Numbered from the stretch's first letter, positions 10,912 to 23,499 are shown. The stretch is DNA of 64,000 nucleotides from Nepenthes gracilis (GCA_033239525.1 BSYO01000020.1:13208546-13272545), one strand, 5' to 3'. Made by a program: numbers and translations. The notes: a model not told the origin generated them from the sequence alone.

Positions 10912-12579
10912 TTATATCCTCATGTGATCGAGAAACGACTTTCCATCGAGCTCACGTGAGAAGTAACTATTGTAATAATCTGTGACTGTTACTGTTTTAA
11001 ACAGAGATGGAGTTTGCGGTGTGATTATGCTAGGTGCTGGGCCAACTTTTCCATCCGATTTTGCAGTGTGGAATGCCGCAATTGATAGCCTCTCTTTCTC
11101 TGAATTTGTGACTACACGGTGCTCAATACTAGGGTAAGCTCCATTTGTTATAATCTGTGACATCACATTAGTAAATATATTAAACCTAGCTAATATTTGA
11201 TATTTTATGTCATAAGTGGGATTGATGAGCATGCCTGGATATAACTATACTTACCTCCAAAATGTCACCAATGTTAACTATGAAGGCATTTTCAAGGGGT
11301 TTAATAGGAACCCATTTGCCATCTTTTCTTATTTGTAGGCCTTGTGTGTCATTTGCTTCAAGGAGGATCGTAATTCCTGTAGCATCAGAGTGTGCCGATA
11401 GACCAATAACCTTGTCTGGCTGAGGACAAGGAGGGTAGTAGCTCATTCTCATATCCTGCCTTCCGCCTTCAAACAGAGACTTTATGTAATTTGGATCTAT
11501 ATTTAAAGCTTTTGCCATATAGTCGAGTAATTTCAGTGCAAGCTTTTGTAATTCAAATGAGTAGGCATCAAGAGCATCCCTAGAAAAAAGGAGAATAGCC
11601 ATATTTACATTATTAGTTGTTTCATTTGTCTTTGATCCATTAGGCCTTGGGAAAAACAATTTAATAATGATCTTGATAACTTGGGTGCCTTAAGATTATA
11701 ACAAAGTTTTTATATTGAGACTTGGAAGCAATGAGTTTAGATTATAGAATTCGAACAACTTTCGGTGAAATAGAGGTAAAATTATGTTTGTTCAATCATT
11801 TTAATTTGGAGTTTGTAATATAGAAAATATCGTATTATATACTATCATTTTATATTTCTATATGAACTTATAACAAAAATAGATAGAGAGAAGGTAGGAC
11901 AACGGAAGAACCTGAATGGGAGAGGAAACTTGGGCAACAAGTGGGGTTTCCTCAAATGAATAGGACGGGTTGTCAATGCGAGCAAATCTGCCCAATCAAG
12001 CTTCTGTTCCTCCGACATAATAAAGAGTTGGCCCAATCCTTCAAGATCTCCTGGAAGTTGTCGGTATTTGTTTCTTTCTTCCAGTGGCAAATCGAAAAAG
12101 TTCTTAAATTCTTTCTTAATCTTTTCCACCAGTGAAGTGTCCACTCCATGATTGATCAACTGCATATCATATATAACTGTGAATTTAATGGGCATATCTT
12201 TTCCAGTGGCATATCATATATAACTGCATATCTTTTCCAGTGGCATATCATATATCACTCGAGTCTAGACATACGTGAGCTCCAGCATCTATATTCATTA
12301 ATTAATCCATTTTTTACTTAAAAAGTAAGAAGCATAAACCTGAAAGAAGCCCCACTCTTTGCAGACTTTATGCAACTTCTCCCGTTCTGAATCCATAAAA
12401 TCCGTCGAAGTTAAGCGCTCCATGTCGATGAAGGGCAGCTGGGGATAGGAATCGCCGCCGCTAGTGACAGAAGGGGGCTCTTCGAGATCAGTTCGGACAT
12501 ATCTTTCTGGGACTTGGGTCCTCTTCTCTTTAGCCAACTCCTGGACGCTCGGCACCACAATGGACGCCCCACCGACCAT
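10912..12579 (-). CDS. 2-oxoglutarate/Fe(II)-dependent dioxygenase, SRG1/NCS1-like (copy A)
   Basis: Predicted exons are complement of 12340-12579, 11912-12159, 11255-11579 and 10912-11154. Joined, they give 1056 nt and 351 residues, the usual family length. All introns have GT-AG borders, and phases (0, 2, 0) keep the frame. The N-terminal DIOX_N region covers about residues 48-150 and the double-stranded beta-helix about 200-300. Iron ligands are His226 and Asp228 (AHSDATG) and His283 (SIEHR); 2-oxoglutarate is bound by Arg293-Leu-Ser295. The NYYPPCPQP-type motif is present as SYYPPCPQP. Soluble, with no signal peptide. The family (DOXC class: SRG1, Coptis NCS1, poppy O-demethylases) oxidises or demethylates specialised metabolites and hormones; the substrate cannot be told from sequence. 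The ATG is the first in frame after the TATA box, and the N-terminus matches family starts. Copy B is a pseudogene, so this copy is the likely active one here. Confidence 0.93.
12186..12262 (-). repeat. Intron 1 duplications of the splice-acceptor region
   Basis: The plus-strand motif CATATCTTTTCCAGTGG is followed by CATATCATATATAACTG, and the pair occurs twice here. The parts derive from the intron 1/exon 2 junction at 12119-12180, which has CTTTTCCACCAGTG and GCATATCATATATAACTG. On the gene strand this creates a second TATGCAG acceptor-like site near 12225, about 65 bases upstream of the real one at 12160. Copy B has unrelated sequence of about 130 bp at this spot. Confidence 0.7.
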
Positions 12580-12790
12580 TTTTTACGTATTTTCTCTGCG
12601 ATTGCTTCCCTCTCTATGCTGGACAAATATATAAACAGCCGAGTTTTCTATTCCAATGACTAGTCAAAGTTAAGCTGTTATGCTTATTCAGAGTTGACAA
12701 TGACAAATCCACTTTTTCACACCTTTGAGTGGTATGAGGGGTAATCCATAACTGATTTTCAAAATTTGACTAGTCAAAGTTTTGTTGATT
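12580..12790 (-). promoter_or_regulatory. Promoter region of dioxygenase copy A
   Basis: On the gene strand a TATA-like TTTATATATTT lies at 12625-12636, about 50 bases before the ATG. Upstream are several TTGAC cores (W-box type, bound by WRKY factors): within TGACTAGTCAAAG at 12657-12669, at 12694-12699, and a perfect palindrome TTTGACTAGTCAAA at 12765-12778. Copy B retains the TATA box and the first site but has lost the palindrome. Regulation by WRKY proteins is inference from motif content only. Confidence 0.5.
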
Positions 12791-13130
12791 TATTGATTTA
12801 TTTTGACAATATCAATAGAAAATATAAAAATGGCAATAAATACTAATTTTAATAAAATTTTATCAGATATCAACCATTGAAATTTTACACCAGTATATTT
12901 CAAATAGAAACAAAATTTAATATACGGTTAAGTTTGGCTCTAAAATGTTAAGATTTTGTTTATAATTACATTTTCGATGGAGGAAGTAATTGATTAATAT
13001 AACAACAAATACTTATAAATAAAATATTAAAATTTTATAAAATTAAGTCGTGTGATAGTTATATGTAGGATGCAATTAATAATCAAATTGTGCATTTTAT
13101 AAATGTACATAGTTGTATTATCTTCTTTCT
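12791..13130. other. AT-rich upstream flank of gene A
   Basis: No gene or repeat is recognised. The stretch is collinear with 35880-36190 in unit B. Confidence 0.6.
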
Positions 13131-13650
13131 CTTGTTGAGTTAGTGTTTGCATTAGAATCAAAATTGGTATATGAAGTGCCGCATCAAGATGGGCTACTAA
13201 ACAATGCAGGTAAAGGCCCCATATATAGTAGGAAAAAACACTATATACCTTTCAAATAACCAAACTAGAAAACCAAAACAAAAAAAGAAAAAAAAACAAT
13301 AGTAAACAAGAAAAAAGCCAAAATGGCCCAAAGAAAACAACAGGACCACACTAAAGTAGTAACCTTGGTTCAACACTTATCTCAAACCCCACTACCTAAA
13401 GGTGGTATGGTTAATCTCCATATTACCTTTAACAAGGTTTGTAAATTTAGTTACAAATGAGGTCCAAATGACAGTATTGAGATGCTCCAAACTTTTAATG
13501 GGATGATTCTCAAAAATAAATTTGAACCTGCATTGCCAGATGCCATAGACGGTGGCCGCAAGTGCAAATCTATATGCTATTTGAATAAGCCCTTTGCCAC
13601 TGTAGTTGCTCAAGGCCCAACTAATAATAAGGTTCTAAGAGAGGAATGAC
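13131..13650 (-). mobile_element. LINE 3-prime fragment (zf-RVT region)
   Basis: The minus-strand frame 13392-13613 resembles the C-terminal zf-RVT stretch of plant LINE-type polyproteins (RFALAATVYGIWQCRFKFIFENH, compare family RISLAATIYSIWQERN). The 3-prime side (13255-13330) is A-rich on the plus strand. It is shared with unit B at 36190-36612. The matching RT domain lies beyond the solo LTR at 16880-17765. Confidence 0.7.
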
Positions 13651-13949
13651 CAAGTACATATTACTTTATTATAAATATACATTCAGATATACAAAATAAC
13701 TTTACACTAGAAGAAGAGATGCCAGTGACTTTCAAGGTGGCCCCCGTAGAAATTGCACAAAGAAATGAGAACCAAAAAAGGAAGGCTATCTATGGTGCTC
13801 ATGTATCCCGAATCATAAGCCAAACAATGAAGGAGTGAGAAGGGGTAGTATCCTTTCCTCACACAAGCTTCACTTGGGGAATGACTAGAAGAGGTGGTCA
13901 AAACATGGGCCATGTAGATCTAATAGAGAATTAGTTGTGCTCATCCAAT
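13651..13949 (-). mobile_element. LINE-associated sequence left of the solo LTR
   Basis: Non-coding stretch between the zf-RVT fragment and the solo LTR. About 13665-13740 resembles 16850-16930 (TTTACACT, GAAGAGAT and CTTTC-AGGTGG blocks in the same order), so part of the LINE sequence appears twice. No intact frame. Confidence 0.4.
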
Positions 13950-13954
13950 GTCTA

Positions 13955-16436
13955 TATGATGTATCGATTTTTGAACATCGTATTGTAAGTAATTAAGTCA
14001 ATATAATAAAGATTAGACTTAATACACATGAAAAAATTAGGTTTCAGGATCGTAGGTTCAGGTGGTAAGAGAAGGCCTGCTGTGTGCCTGAGTGGGTGCT
14101 GCGGCGCCGAATCCAGTGGAACCACGCCTGCCGAGTGCTCGAGCGTCGGCCCAGAGTATATAAAACCTATGAGGGTTTTGTTTTGTCATTTTCGGCTTTG
14201 CCACACAAGAAGAGAGAGAGGGAGGGAGATGAGAGAGAATGGAGGAATCGAGGTCTCGGGATTCGAATTCAACTTGGAGCAAGATAGAAAAGTGATAGAT
14301 CGGGTCGAAGTAAGTGCACCCATACTTTCCTCTTTTATTTTCTTACATTTTTATTCCGTGTTCTTCGGGTATCCTCGTTGCGATACCCAAATAAATTTAT
14401 ATTTTGTATTGTCCATGATCTAAATATGAAAATATATCGATTTCATATTCGATTTGTGAGGTTTGTGCGGATTTTCGTACCTGAAAATCCTAACCCGCGC
14501 CCAAACTGATTTCACATGTTATTTTGGATTTTATGTATGATTTGAATTTAGATAATAAAAATCCATGATTTGAGTAAGCACATACGTGAATTTTATACCC
14601 GATATCGTAGTTTTGACTAATTTTTGGACACGGAACCCTAACCAACATCCCGAATAATTTCACCAATTAAATTGAGATTTATACATAAATTTGCTTTAGA
14701 ATATTGTTACCCGTATCATGAACATATTAATTTATCAATTGAGTGTCTGAATCGATAGTTTTGTATGGTTTTATACTCACCAAAACTCTACCCATGCATC
14801 CTTCGGGTTTTACCCAAATTAATTGTAATATGAACATGATTTTATTTTAAAAATTCATAATTCTTAATTTATGGAGTGCAGGTATCCCATATATTTTGTA
14901 TTTATGTCCACAGAATCATATATGATGATTTTACATTTTTTAAAAATATTATCGGATATAAATAATGATATTTAATCGTATGTAAGTTAAATGTATCATC
15001 TTGTATATACTTCAAAAGTTATATTATATGCATACGTGAAAAGATTTGTCATTCGAAAGCTTTAAAGTTATTTATGACTCATTACGATAAGAATTTCTTA
15101 TATGTTTTAAGTTTTATGGTAAATTATGTATGAAATTATAAGCTTGTAAAAACATAAATTCATGACAATTGGTTATCCATATTTGTATCAAAGATTTTTT
15201 AAGGTTATGTTTAACTTAAAGTGAAAAGGAAATTATGTATGAAATTAAGAATACATGAGGATTTAAGTTCACGAGGAATATAAAAATATTAATCTGAATA
15301 TGTTTTATGAAAAAATAATCAAGAATGGATATTCTGCGATTAAGCAATAAACTGATTGAACCATTCTCCGAAACAAATCGTTCCTGAATGAAGAATTGAT
15401 AGACTTATGAACCGTTCTTCGGAATGAAGAATTTTACACTTAAGAGCAGGGTTTCCTAAAAAATTAAGAAATTAAGAACTTGGACTGATGATCATTTAAT
15501 AGATAGTATAGTTTGATATCTCATAGATATTATAATAAAAACTCAAGGATTATTCTGACCATATTTTATAGCGGGCAATATTTCTTAACATGCCTTAATA
15601 TATTATAGTGAAAGGCCATTCTCTCTTTGGTGCCACTTGCGGCTTTTGGCCCCGTCTATAGGATTTACATATAGACGGCCCACCTTTGAGTCTTAAATAA
15701 AGTAAATACAATCTAGGTTACGACCAATCGCTCATTTAGTCAGAGGCCTATGGACCCCTGACCCCCAAATGAAATAAGTTTTCGGTATGATTTAATAACT
15801 AAAAAAAGATAAAGGAAATGAATTAAAGAAGTTTGGAACAAATCATAAAATCATTCTTTTCTGAATTATTATTTATAGTCTTATATGAACTATTATAATT
15901 TTGAATATTTTAAAATTTTGCATGTTTTTTGATATATATATGTATGTACCTCGTTGAGCTTTTAGCTCACCCTTACTGTTTTTCTCACTTTAGATGAGTA
16001 TGAGTTGCACCCAATGAGGTGGGGTAGAAGATTTGAGTCGCCTAAGTTTAAAAGCCTGGAAAATGGCCTTATGGACATAATTATGTAGTTTTGTGTCCTC
16101 TGATGGATTTCGTTCATAGATATATCTATATGATGATGATATTGATGATATAGCCGTAGATAGTAGTTTTTGCTGTATTAGATGAATGTAATTACTTTTA
16201 CGAATTTTTATGGTTTGTTAATTGGGGACCTAGTGGTATTTTATTTGAGCCAACGTCACACCAGAAGTTATGATATTGGTGCCACATGTAGTTTTGTGGC
16301 TTTTAGATCCTATGTTGTGATATTGTGGTGATATTATGTAAGTTGTAAATGATATTTACAGGGTCTTATATTTGGCCGACGTCCGTATTACAGTCGAAAT
16401 TTTACCGAATTTCGATTAAAAATACGGTACGTCACA
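13955..16436 (+). mobile_element. Solo LTR of a Ty3/gypsy element
   Basis: A 2.48-kb sequence ending GGTACGTCACA, flanked on both sides by GTCTA (13950-13954 and 16437-16441). Its start is TATGATG, one transition from the expected TGTGATG. It has a GC-rich U3, a TATA box GTATATAAAA at 14155-14164, a GA-rich leader at 14205-14250, and GGTCGAAGTAAGTGCAC near 14304. No internal domain follows, so it is a solo LTR. Open frames at 14028-14423 lie in U3/R and are not genes. The insertion splits the LINE and is absent from unit B. Confidence 0.8.
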
Positions 16437-16441
16437 GTCTA

Positions 16442-16879
16442 GAAATTCGAGCCTTGAATGTCTTTATTTGAATCATAATTCAGCTTTAGACAAGTAATAG
16501 GTTCCACACTCACACGTGTAGTAAGAGGCCACATCTAATGATTGTCATAAATCATCTTTGCCACTCTAACTTGCCAAGGAAGATTTGATCCCAAAGTAAG
16601 TTGGTTAGAGAAGGCAAGTTAGAGGGGCCATTTGGATGTCAGTTGTTCGACCAGGTAAAGTTAAATTCATCGTTACCCATAATAGATTGAATGAAGGGTC
16701 TCAATAGACAATAAGGTTGCATAATTTTATGGACACTCTATGGAATTAGTTGATAAATTTTTATAATCCAAATATACCTATGCTAAATTATTGCTTAGAA
16801 TAAAACTCTTCTCTCTTAATAATTTTTTTCCCACCTTATTGTAAATGTATATCTAGATAGATAAAGTAATTTTACACTC
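16442..16879 (-). other. LINE flank with a short hairpin
   Basis: Contains an inverted repeat: CCACTCTAACTTGCC at about 16560 pairs imperfectly with GGCAAGTTAGAGGGG at about 16612, with a 37-base loop. It could be a small foldback element or chance. No coding frame is visible. Confidence 0.35.
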
Positions 16880-17765
16880 AATGAAGAGATATTAATAACT
16901 TTCCAGGTGGATACGGTCCCATACCAAAGAAAATGCCTTATTAACCATCAATTACTTTCAGCGTCGCTTTTGGGGTGGTAAAAACAGATGCCTGAAATAC
17001 GTGAATATCTGACAAGATAGACATACTGAGTTGTACTCTACCTGCATAAGATAACCTTCTATTCTTCCATTTGTTAATATGAGTGGAAACACATTTGATT
17101 ATTGCCTAATATTCAAAAGATGAGAGTTTAGTTGAAATCAAGGGAACCCCAAGGTAACGCATGGGAAGAGTACTTTATTTGAATCCAGTAATACCATTTA
17201 ACTCTTCCTTCAAATCGGGTGAAGCCAAACATAAGAAAAACTCAGTCTCAGACACGTTTGGCTTGAGTCTGAAAAATGAATAGAAAACCTCAAGGCATTG
17301 GGCAAGAGTCCCTATGGAGTCACAGTCAGCTCTAGCGAAAAGATAGTTGTCATCAGTAAATGTAAGCATAACTGTTAGTGTTTCCCATACTTCAATTGAA
17401 ATGAGAAATTAGGATTATGTTTGATGTGGTATTGAATGATTACATAAAGAACCATTACGTGAAAAACAAACAAATATGGCAAGAGAGGGTCACCCCGTTG
17501 TAGACCCTTGGACCCATTGAACAAAACCTATGGGCTCACTATTAATAGAAATAGAGTAGGATATGGAAGCAAGAACACATTTGGAAATCCTATGAGCTCA
17601 AGAGTAGCTAATACAAACTCCTACTAGATAGAATCATAGGCTTTCAAGAGATCCACCTCAAGCGTACATCTAGGAGGACTTTTGTTTAGATGATACTTAT
17701 GAATGAAAAAGTTCTTGGACACGGAGGATATTGTCACCGTAATATTCTAGATATTTTTTATGATA
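16880..17765 (-). mobile_element. LINE reverse transcriptase fragment
   Basis: On the minus strand, frames follow plant LINE RT order. Near 17640-17680 there is a stretch like LKVDLLKAYDS; near 17490, GLQRGDPLLPYLFVF. Frame 17175-17369 reads LTFTDDNYLFARAD and continues to a thumb-like region (FTDD replaces the usual FADD box). At 17000-17100 is a NRRLSYAGRVQL-like stretch. Several frameshifts make it inactive. Unit B lacks this portion. Confidence 0.75.
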
Positions 17766-18239
17766 ATTCTTTATAAATAAATAATTTACTAATAACATAA
17801 ATATGGTAGATCCAAGCCTTACAAAACTAGTGACAAGTTAACTAGTCAAATAGGTTTGATTTCAGTTTCTAATTTGGCCGATTTGGTCAAATTGGTTCAG
17901 GCTAAGAAAAATAGTTCAGATTTTGATTACTTGAACCATAAACATCCCTAAATATTAGCATAGATCGATGAATAGAGCACCATATTGCCTAAAGTACTCA
18001 AAGTAACAAAACTATTTTTTCTCCTAACTTTTCTCATAACATTGCTGTTAAAAAGTATGGATGTCATATAAATATCGAGAATTTCAAACAATTAACGACT
18101 TCATTGTAGTTTTGGCGATTAGTTGAGATCAATATAGAAAACTATGAGTATATAGGATATTTCCTAACTAATGGTTAAAATATTTTAATATTAGATAAAA
18201 AATAATAAGAAAATAATTACTTACGTAACTTTTAATATT
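17766..18239. other. AT-rich gene-flank sequence present in A only
   Basis: No gene. About 17830-18240 resembles 2060-2260 in the gene-less segment at the left of the window, including the block GATCAATATAGAAAAC. It is deleted from unit B. Confidence 0.5.
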
Positions 18240-18885
18240 TTTTTTACTATCATGGTCTCAATTTTTTTAAATCAAATGGTCATAAAAAAATAAAAATGAT
18301 GGAGAGTCTTATATGGTAAAAAATATGAGCCTAAATTAATTGCAAAGTCAGTGGTCATATTTCTTCGTATAAAACATTATACAAAGTTAAATTGTCACAT
18401 GCAATTATATGACGTTGAGCGGATGTATAAGTGATGTAATAGGAAAAATTTTCACTTTTTTTTTTTTTAATTTTCTGAGTTTTTTCTGATATTTTTTTAT
18501 TATTATAAAATCACGTCGGTTGAATTTTCTCAAATCTAATCTAATGCTGTTAAAAAAATGAAAAAGATAGGGCGTCCCTTTCTCTGAAAAATTTGAGCCT
18601 AAATTAATTGCAAAGCCAATAGTGGAACTTACTCGTAGAAAATTTGAACCTAAAAATGACATAGTGGAGTTGTTGCTTTCAACCATAATGCATGGGTGAT
18701 GTAATAGACAAAATATCACTTCTTCAATTTTTTTTTATTATCATAGAGTCTGGCTGGTTTGAATTTTTCACAAATCTGGTGGTCTTGAAAAAATGAAAAT
18801 AATAGGGTGTTCCTTACTCTAAAAAGGTGAGCTTGAATTAACTACGAAGTCGACGGTCTTATTTTGTAAGGTATGAATACAAAAA
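18240..18885 (+). repeat. Dispersed repeat family, two to three copies in A
   Basis: Copies at about 18240-18370 (partial), 18400-18600 and 18680-18880 share TGATGTAATAG, a poly-T run of about 10-13, a GTTTGAATTTTCTCAAAT-like block, then AAAATGATAGGGCGTCCC. The family also occurs at 1495, 2490, 10085, 26930, 36840, 37125 and 63545. No terminal inverted repeats, LTR ends or Pol III boxes were recognised, so the class is unknown. Confidence 0.65.
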
Positions 18886-18998
18886 AAAAAAAAAATTATT
18901 TTAGTTATGTGAAATTTAATGAAATCGATGAATTTTGATATTATTTGAGGTTTTGAATCAAAATTTAAGTATTAGACAGAAGTAAGTCAGACTCAAGC

Positions 18999-21404
18999 TG
19001 TCACGTCACAACTTTGATCCCGTAATTAACACTTAATCAAATATTAATCATCTAATTAGTATTTTAATTAACTGTTCAATTAAACGTGGATGTGAATTGT
19101 ATGTCGAGACATTGACTGACCAAATAAAATTATATAAACCATACATAGGATCCAAATTATGTCACGACTTATGTGACTCCAACACTGACCCAACCGTGAC
19201 GTTGGTCCTTATATAAGAAGTGATGCCTGTCCAATATAATAATTATAGTATACAAACTGGCCAAATATAAATTAGACACATATTTTGATAGCCAACAATT
19301 AATCGTCAAACTACCGATATTCTGAAATAAATAATAAAATTGCTGTTACATTTTAGCTGAAATATAACCTATTGTCCGAAATCTGAACATCATTATACAT
19401 CATTAAACATGTTCTAAAGCTATTCGATAAATCAAGACATCAAGCTAAGCTATCAGAACTCAAAACGATACATTAACCATTATCTGAAAGCTATAATGTG
19501 ACATTTAGAAATATTAACTATTATCTGAAAATCACAATATATATTTAAAAACTATCTAAAATTGTGAGGAAACCTTAAAACAATATTAAATATCACATAA
19601 TCTCAAATCTAAACTCTTCAAACACAACCGTTCTTCATTCCTATTCATTTGACAAGAATTCGCACATCTCTTTGAGGGGGTTAGTAAAACACAAGGAGTG
19701 AGCCAAAAACTCACCAAGGTAAAATATTTCAAAAATAAGCTTGCGGGATTTCACCTTAAAACCAAAGGGAACAGCGGAATAGAGACAAGTTCCGGTTGTG
19801 AATGATATCGTTATCGTATGAAGTCGTTTTCCCGGCTTCCATACCTTCTTCTTAGTCTTCGGCTTTCACTGAATTCACTACTCTAAGTGAAGGAACCCAA
19901 GAGGAAGAATCCGATCTTTGAAGGCTTGAGTGAATAAAATAAGCAATGCCATCGATTTAGCTATTGGAGTACGTGTATTAGGAGATTAGGACTCGGGGCA
20001 TGGCATTAGATTAGGGAAATGTTCTTTTGAACGAATCCTAAAATCAATTTGAATGCTTTCCATGGCCAGAAGGGAGGAGAGAAGCGATGCCTTTCCATTT
20101 TCACAATAGAAAGGCATACTGACTAAAGAAGTAAATAATTGAAACTTGGGTATATTTATTTTCACAAAATAAAATGTCGTATGCTACTATTCAAAACTCA
20201 TAGGTAGGCCGTTATGTTAATAATCCTATAGATGGAATTGAACGTCATTTCTTACCCGAGGATGATAGGTTCAAATATTGATATACAACTATAATAAACT
20301 AAGGTATGATATAATATACTACCTGCTGAAATTTAACAATAGTCAATTCTTAGAAAAATTCTATTCTTTTCTTCTTAAGTCTTAATTTACTCATTCCCAG
20401 ACAAAATGTTCATATCCTTTGACATATTTATAGAGTTTCCCACATATTTTTGTAAATTTATAACATGTGGCACTTATACTTTATGTAGAATTTAAACTAT
20501 GATAAGTTTTAAATACATGGAATACTAATTTAGCACATAGTGTAATAAAATTAGTATGAAATGCAGAAATTTAAAAATTTCATTAAACGTGTTGTCTTTT
20601 AAAGACCCTTTAAGTAAAATTCTAGCATATCCAGGGGACTTTAATTAATTTTTTAGACATGTAAAAACTTATATGCAAAATTTAAATATTGAAGAATAAC
20701 ATATTATAAAATTAGAACATGCACAAAGAGGTATTACAGAATTCAGCATATATATACATTATACACGAACTTAGCGTAAATTTTTTTATAAAATTTTGCT
20801 ACAAAATGATGAGAATTTAACATGCATACTAAATATAAACATTATAAATTTAAAATTATATCATTGATGAGCATTAGAATAAGAAATGCTCTGAGAATTT
20901 AATAAAAAATAGTAACAATAAAAGGAGAGGTTTGGAATATACTTATCTTGGTTTAATTCTCACCAAACTTTAGCTTGAATCAACTTAATTTTGAGTTTCT
21001 TCGCCTTCTCTCTCTTCTACTCTCTTCTTCTCATCTGCTTTTCTCTCATCTCTCAAATTGTTCTAAAAAATAATAGAAAAATGAGCTGGAGGTCACTTAT
21101 ATACTGTGTGGCGATCGAGCACCACTCAGGCCCACATTAAGTGCCATACTACTAGTCTACGCGCTCGAGTATGGCTCAGATGTCCCTCAAGTGGGTGCAT
21201 TCTACTGACAACTACTCTAGCACCCCTTGGATGAGCCTCAGGCACTGGTTCCATGGTTTTTTGTGCTTAGGCATTGGTTGGGCCTCCATTAGGTGCGAAG
21301 TCATCCAATCTAATTTGACTTTTAATCCAATTTTCTATATTTCTTGATCTCAATTTTAATTATATTAACTTAATTAATTAAGACCACCATCAATTAAAAA
21401 CTCA
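18999..21404 (-). mobile_element. 3-prime LTR of the host gypsy element, unit A
   Basis: Starts TGTCACGTCACAAC and ends about ATTAAAAACTCA (2.4 kb). On the minus strand a TATA-like TATATAAGTGACC lies near 21097, followed by a GA-rich leader at 21000-21060. It sits immediately downstream of the chromodomain end of the same element (21405-21608). Unit B has the counterpart at 37399-39791. Open frames inside are not genes. Confidence 0.75.
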
Positions 21405-21608
21405 AAGCGTTATATTTTTCCTCCTTATAAAAATTTCAACGTCAAAATTTTATAGAAAGTTTTACATATCTTAGTGTAAAAACAAATTGGGATACTTCAC
21501 TCAGATCTCATCTTCTCTTTCCCATGTTACCTCTTCAAATGAATGATTTCTCCATAAAATTTTGACCAACGGTATTACTTTTGTTTAAAACACTTGATCT
21601 CTTTTACC
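21405..21608 (-). mobile_element. Chromodomain end of the host gypsy polyprotein, unit A
   Basis: The minus strand reads, with one stop, an IPLVKILWRNHSFEEV-TWE-type chromovirus C-terminus followed by VKYPNLF. A FDVEIF end and a purine-rich tract precede the LTR. The upstream part of the frame is beyond the nested LTR, at 25340-25583. Confidence 0.75.
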
Positions 21609-23189
21609 CAAAATGTGACGACCCGAACTCGGATCCCTGAACCGGACTCGGGCCGTCACGGTGAAAATCTTAAGTCATCCAAAATCCAAAATCATCAATT
21701 ATGCGTCATCAAACAACTTTAATAAATTCTATAATGTCATTTAAGATACAATCGATTGTCATCATAAATGCATCATCACAAAAATATCCAAATAATGACA
21801 AATAATTTCAATAAATGACCTCAATGTCAAAAATATCAATCCTCATAGAGAAATCTAATAAAAGTTGAACAGTAACTAAACTACCAAGATCTTAAATCTC
21901 CATCCGGAGAGCCTCAAACTCTGATATCACTTCTATCTGACAGCTACCCAAAAGTCATGTGATCTACTTGATCCTGATGTCAACCTGTCTAATCTGGAAC
22001 CAATAAAACACAATGGTGAGCCAAAGCCCAACAAGTGATAATAATAAAAAATGATATACAACAATAACAATCTCGGATACCAACTACAAAGTCTTAACAT
22101 CACTCTAACCATCTACTATATCTGAGCAAATTACAACACGTCGTAAATACGACTATAGGAAAAATAGGTCCCACAAGACCCACACATCAAAAAACAACAA
22201 GAGTGCCAATAAACAATGGTAATCCCCTGAAATTCGATATCACGAATATGTGGGGATTCCCTTGTCCAAATGTCAACGTGAACGACCTGAACATCAACCA
22301 CAATAACAAAATGGATTCCACTGAATTTAGATAGCGTAAAATCTGACACATAGATTTTACCAAATATAACTCGTGGATTCCACCAAATCCCAAACTCATG
22401 AGGTATTAACAATGATATAACATTACAATGAATCTCCTTGGAACTTATTCTAACATAGTGAACCAAAGGTCGCGTGTTTATGCCCCCAACGACTAGGTAA
22501 GTATAACGAGGTTATCCATGGTATCCAACTACCCCTACATTCCTCCTAGAGGCTGTACCCATAGCATGCCGATACCACCCTTGATACCCCTTGTCAGATG
22601 ATATCCCAGATATCATCTCCTACGATGGTCACAGGGTTATAAGCATCCCCACAATAAACAACATACCTCATTATCACCATGATATAGAAATCAGTATCGG
22701 ATAAGTGTAGACCACACTAAGGTGTCGTAGCCTCACATTCGATTAGATACCTTAGGATTTTCATACGCTTTCATTTACCTTGACCGTAGGAAACCAACAA
22801 TTTAAATACTCACACAACGGAGTATAACGCAAAGAAAGTTTTGCAACATCAATGATAGGAACGTCGTTCGATGATGACACAGATCGTACTCACTTCATCA
22901 AATCTAACACAAAGGAATTTATCACGGAACGATAAAAGAATAAATATAGACCGAATTATTGTTTATATACTTAACTCAACCACTTTAACTGTTCTTTCAT
23001 TCTATTCGGTTCAATGCCTACTACTAAGGCCAACATTTAATTTATCACATGAAGCCACTAATTCCAACATATACGAGTTGTCATCTGCAACAATTTAAGA
23101 ATTCGCGGTCACGTTACCGGTTCTCGCACACACGACCCCTTTCCACATATTTCATATCCATTTTATTAACATCCATCCTCAGCATACAT

Positions 23190-23349
23190 TCCTGCTCAAT
23201 ATATATATGGTATACGCCCACAGCTGCATATATATATATATACTCACACATTCTCACACTCACACACACACATATATACATATATATAACAATATACACC
23301 TATATATATATATATACACACACATATATACACACACGCACCATTACTC

Positions 23350-23384
<35 letters not shown>

Positions 23385-23400
23385 CCACACCAACTGCCAA
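23190..23400. repeat. (CA)n/(TA)n microsatellite tract
   Basis: Alternating runs of TATATA and CACACA, about 200 bp, with a shorter counterpart at 41541-41720 in unit B. It accounts for several Tyr/Ile/His/Thr-rich open frames on both strands. Confidence 0.9.
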
Positions 23401-23499
23401 GCCCACGACCCAACTTCGGTTACCAATTAATTGAAGCCTAGCCATGGCCCAATACACCGCTACCCTCAAACCCAACCCACAACTCAATTACCTAGCCCA

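Noticed and set aside
14028..14423. 131-residue open frame
   Set aside because: Falls in the U3/R region of the solo LTR, overlapping its TATA box and leader.
16557..16628. Short hairpin as a possible miRNA precursor
   Set aside because: The stem of about 15 imperfect pairs is too short and irregular for a plant miRNA precursor, and there is no supporting context.
23049..23441. His/Thr/Tyr/Ile-rich open frames on both strands
   Set aside because: They are translations of CA and TA microsatellites within an LTR and have no domain or codon support.
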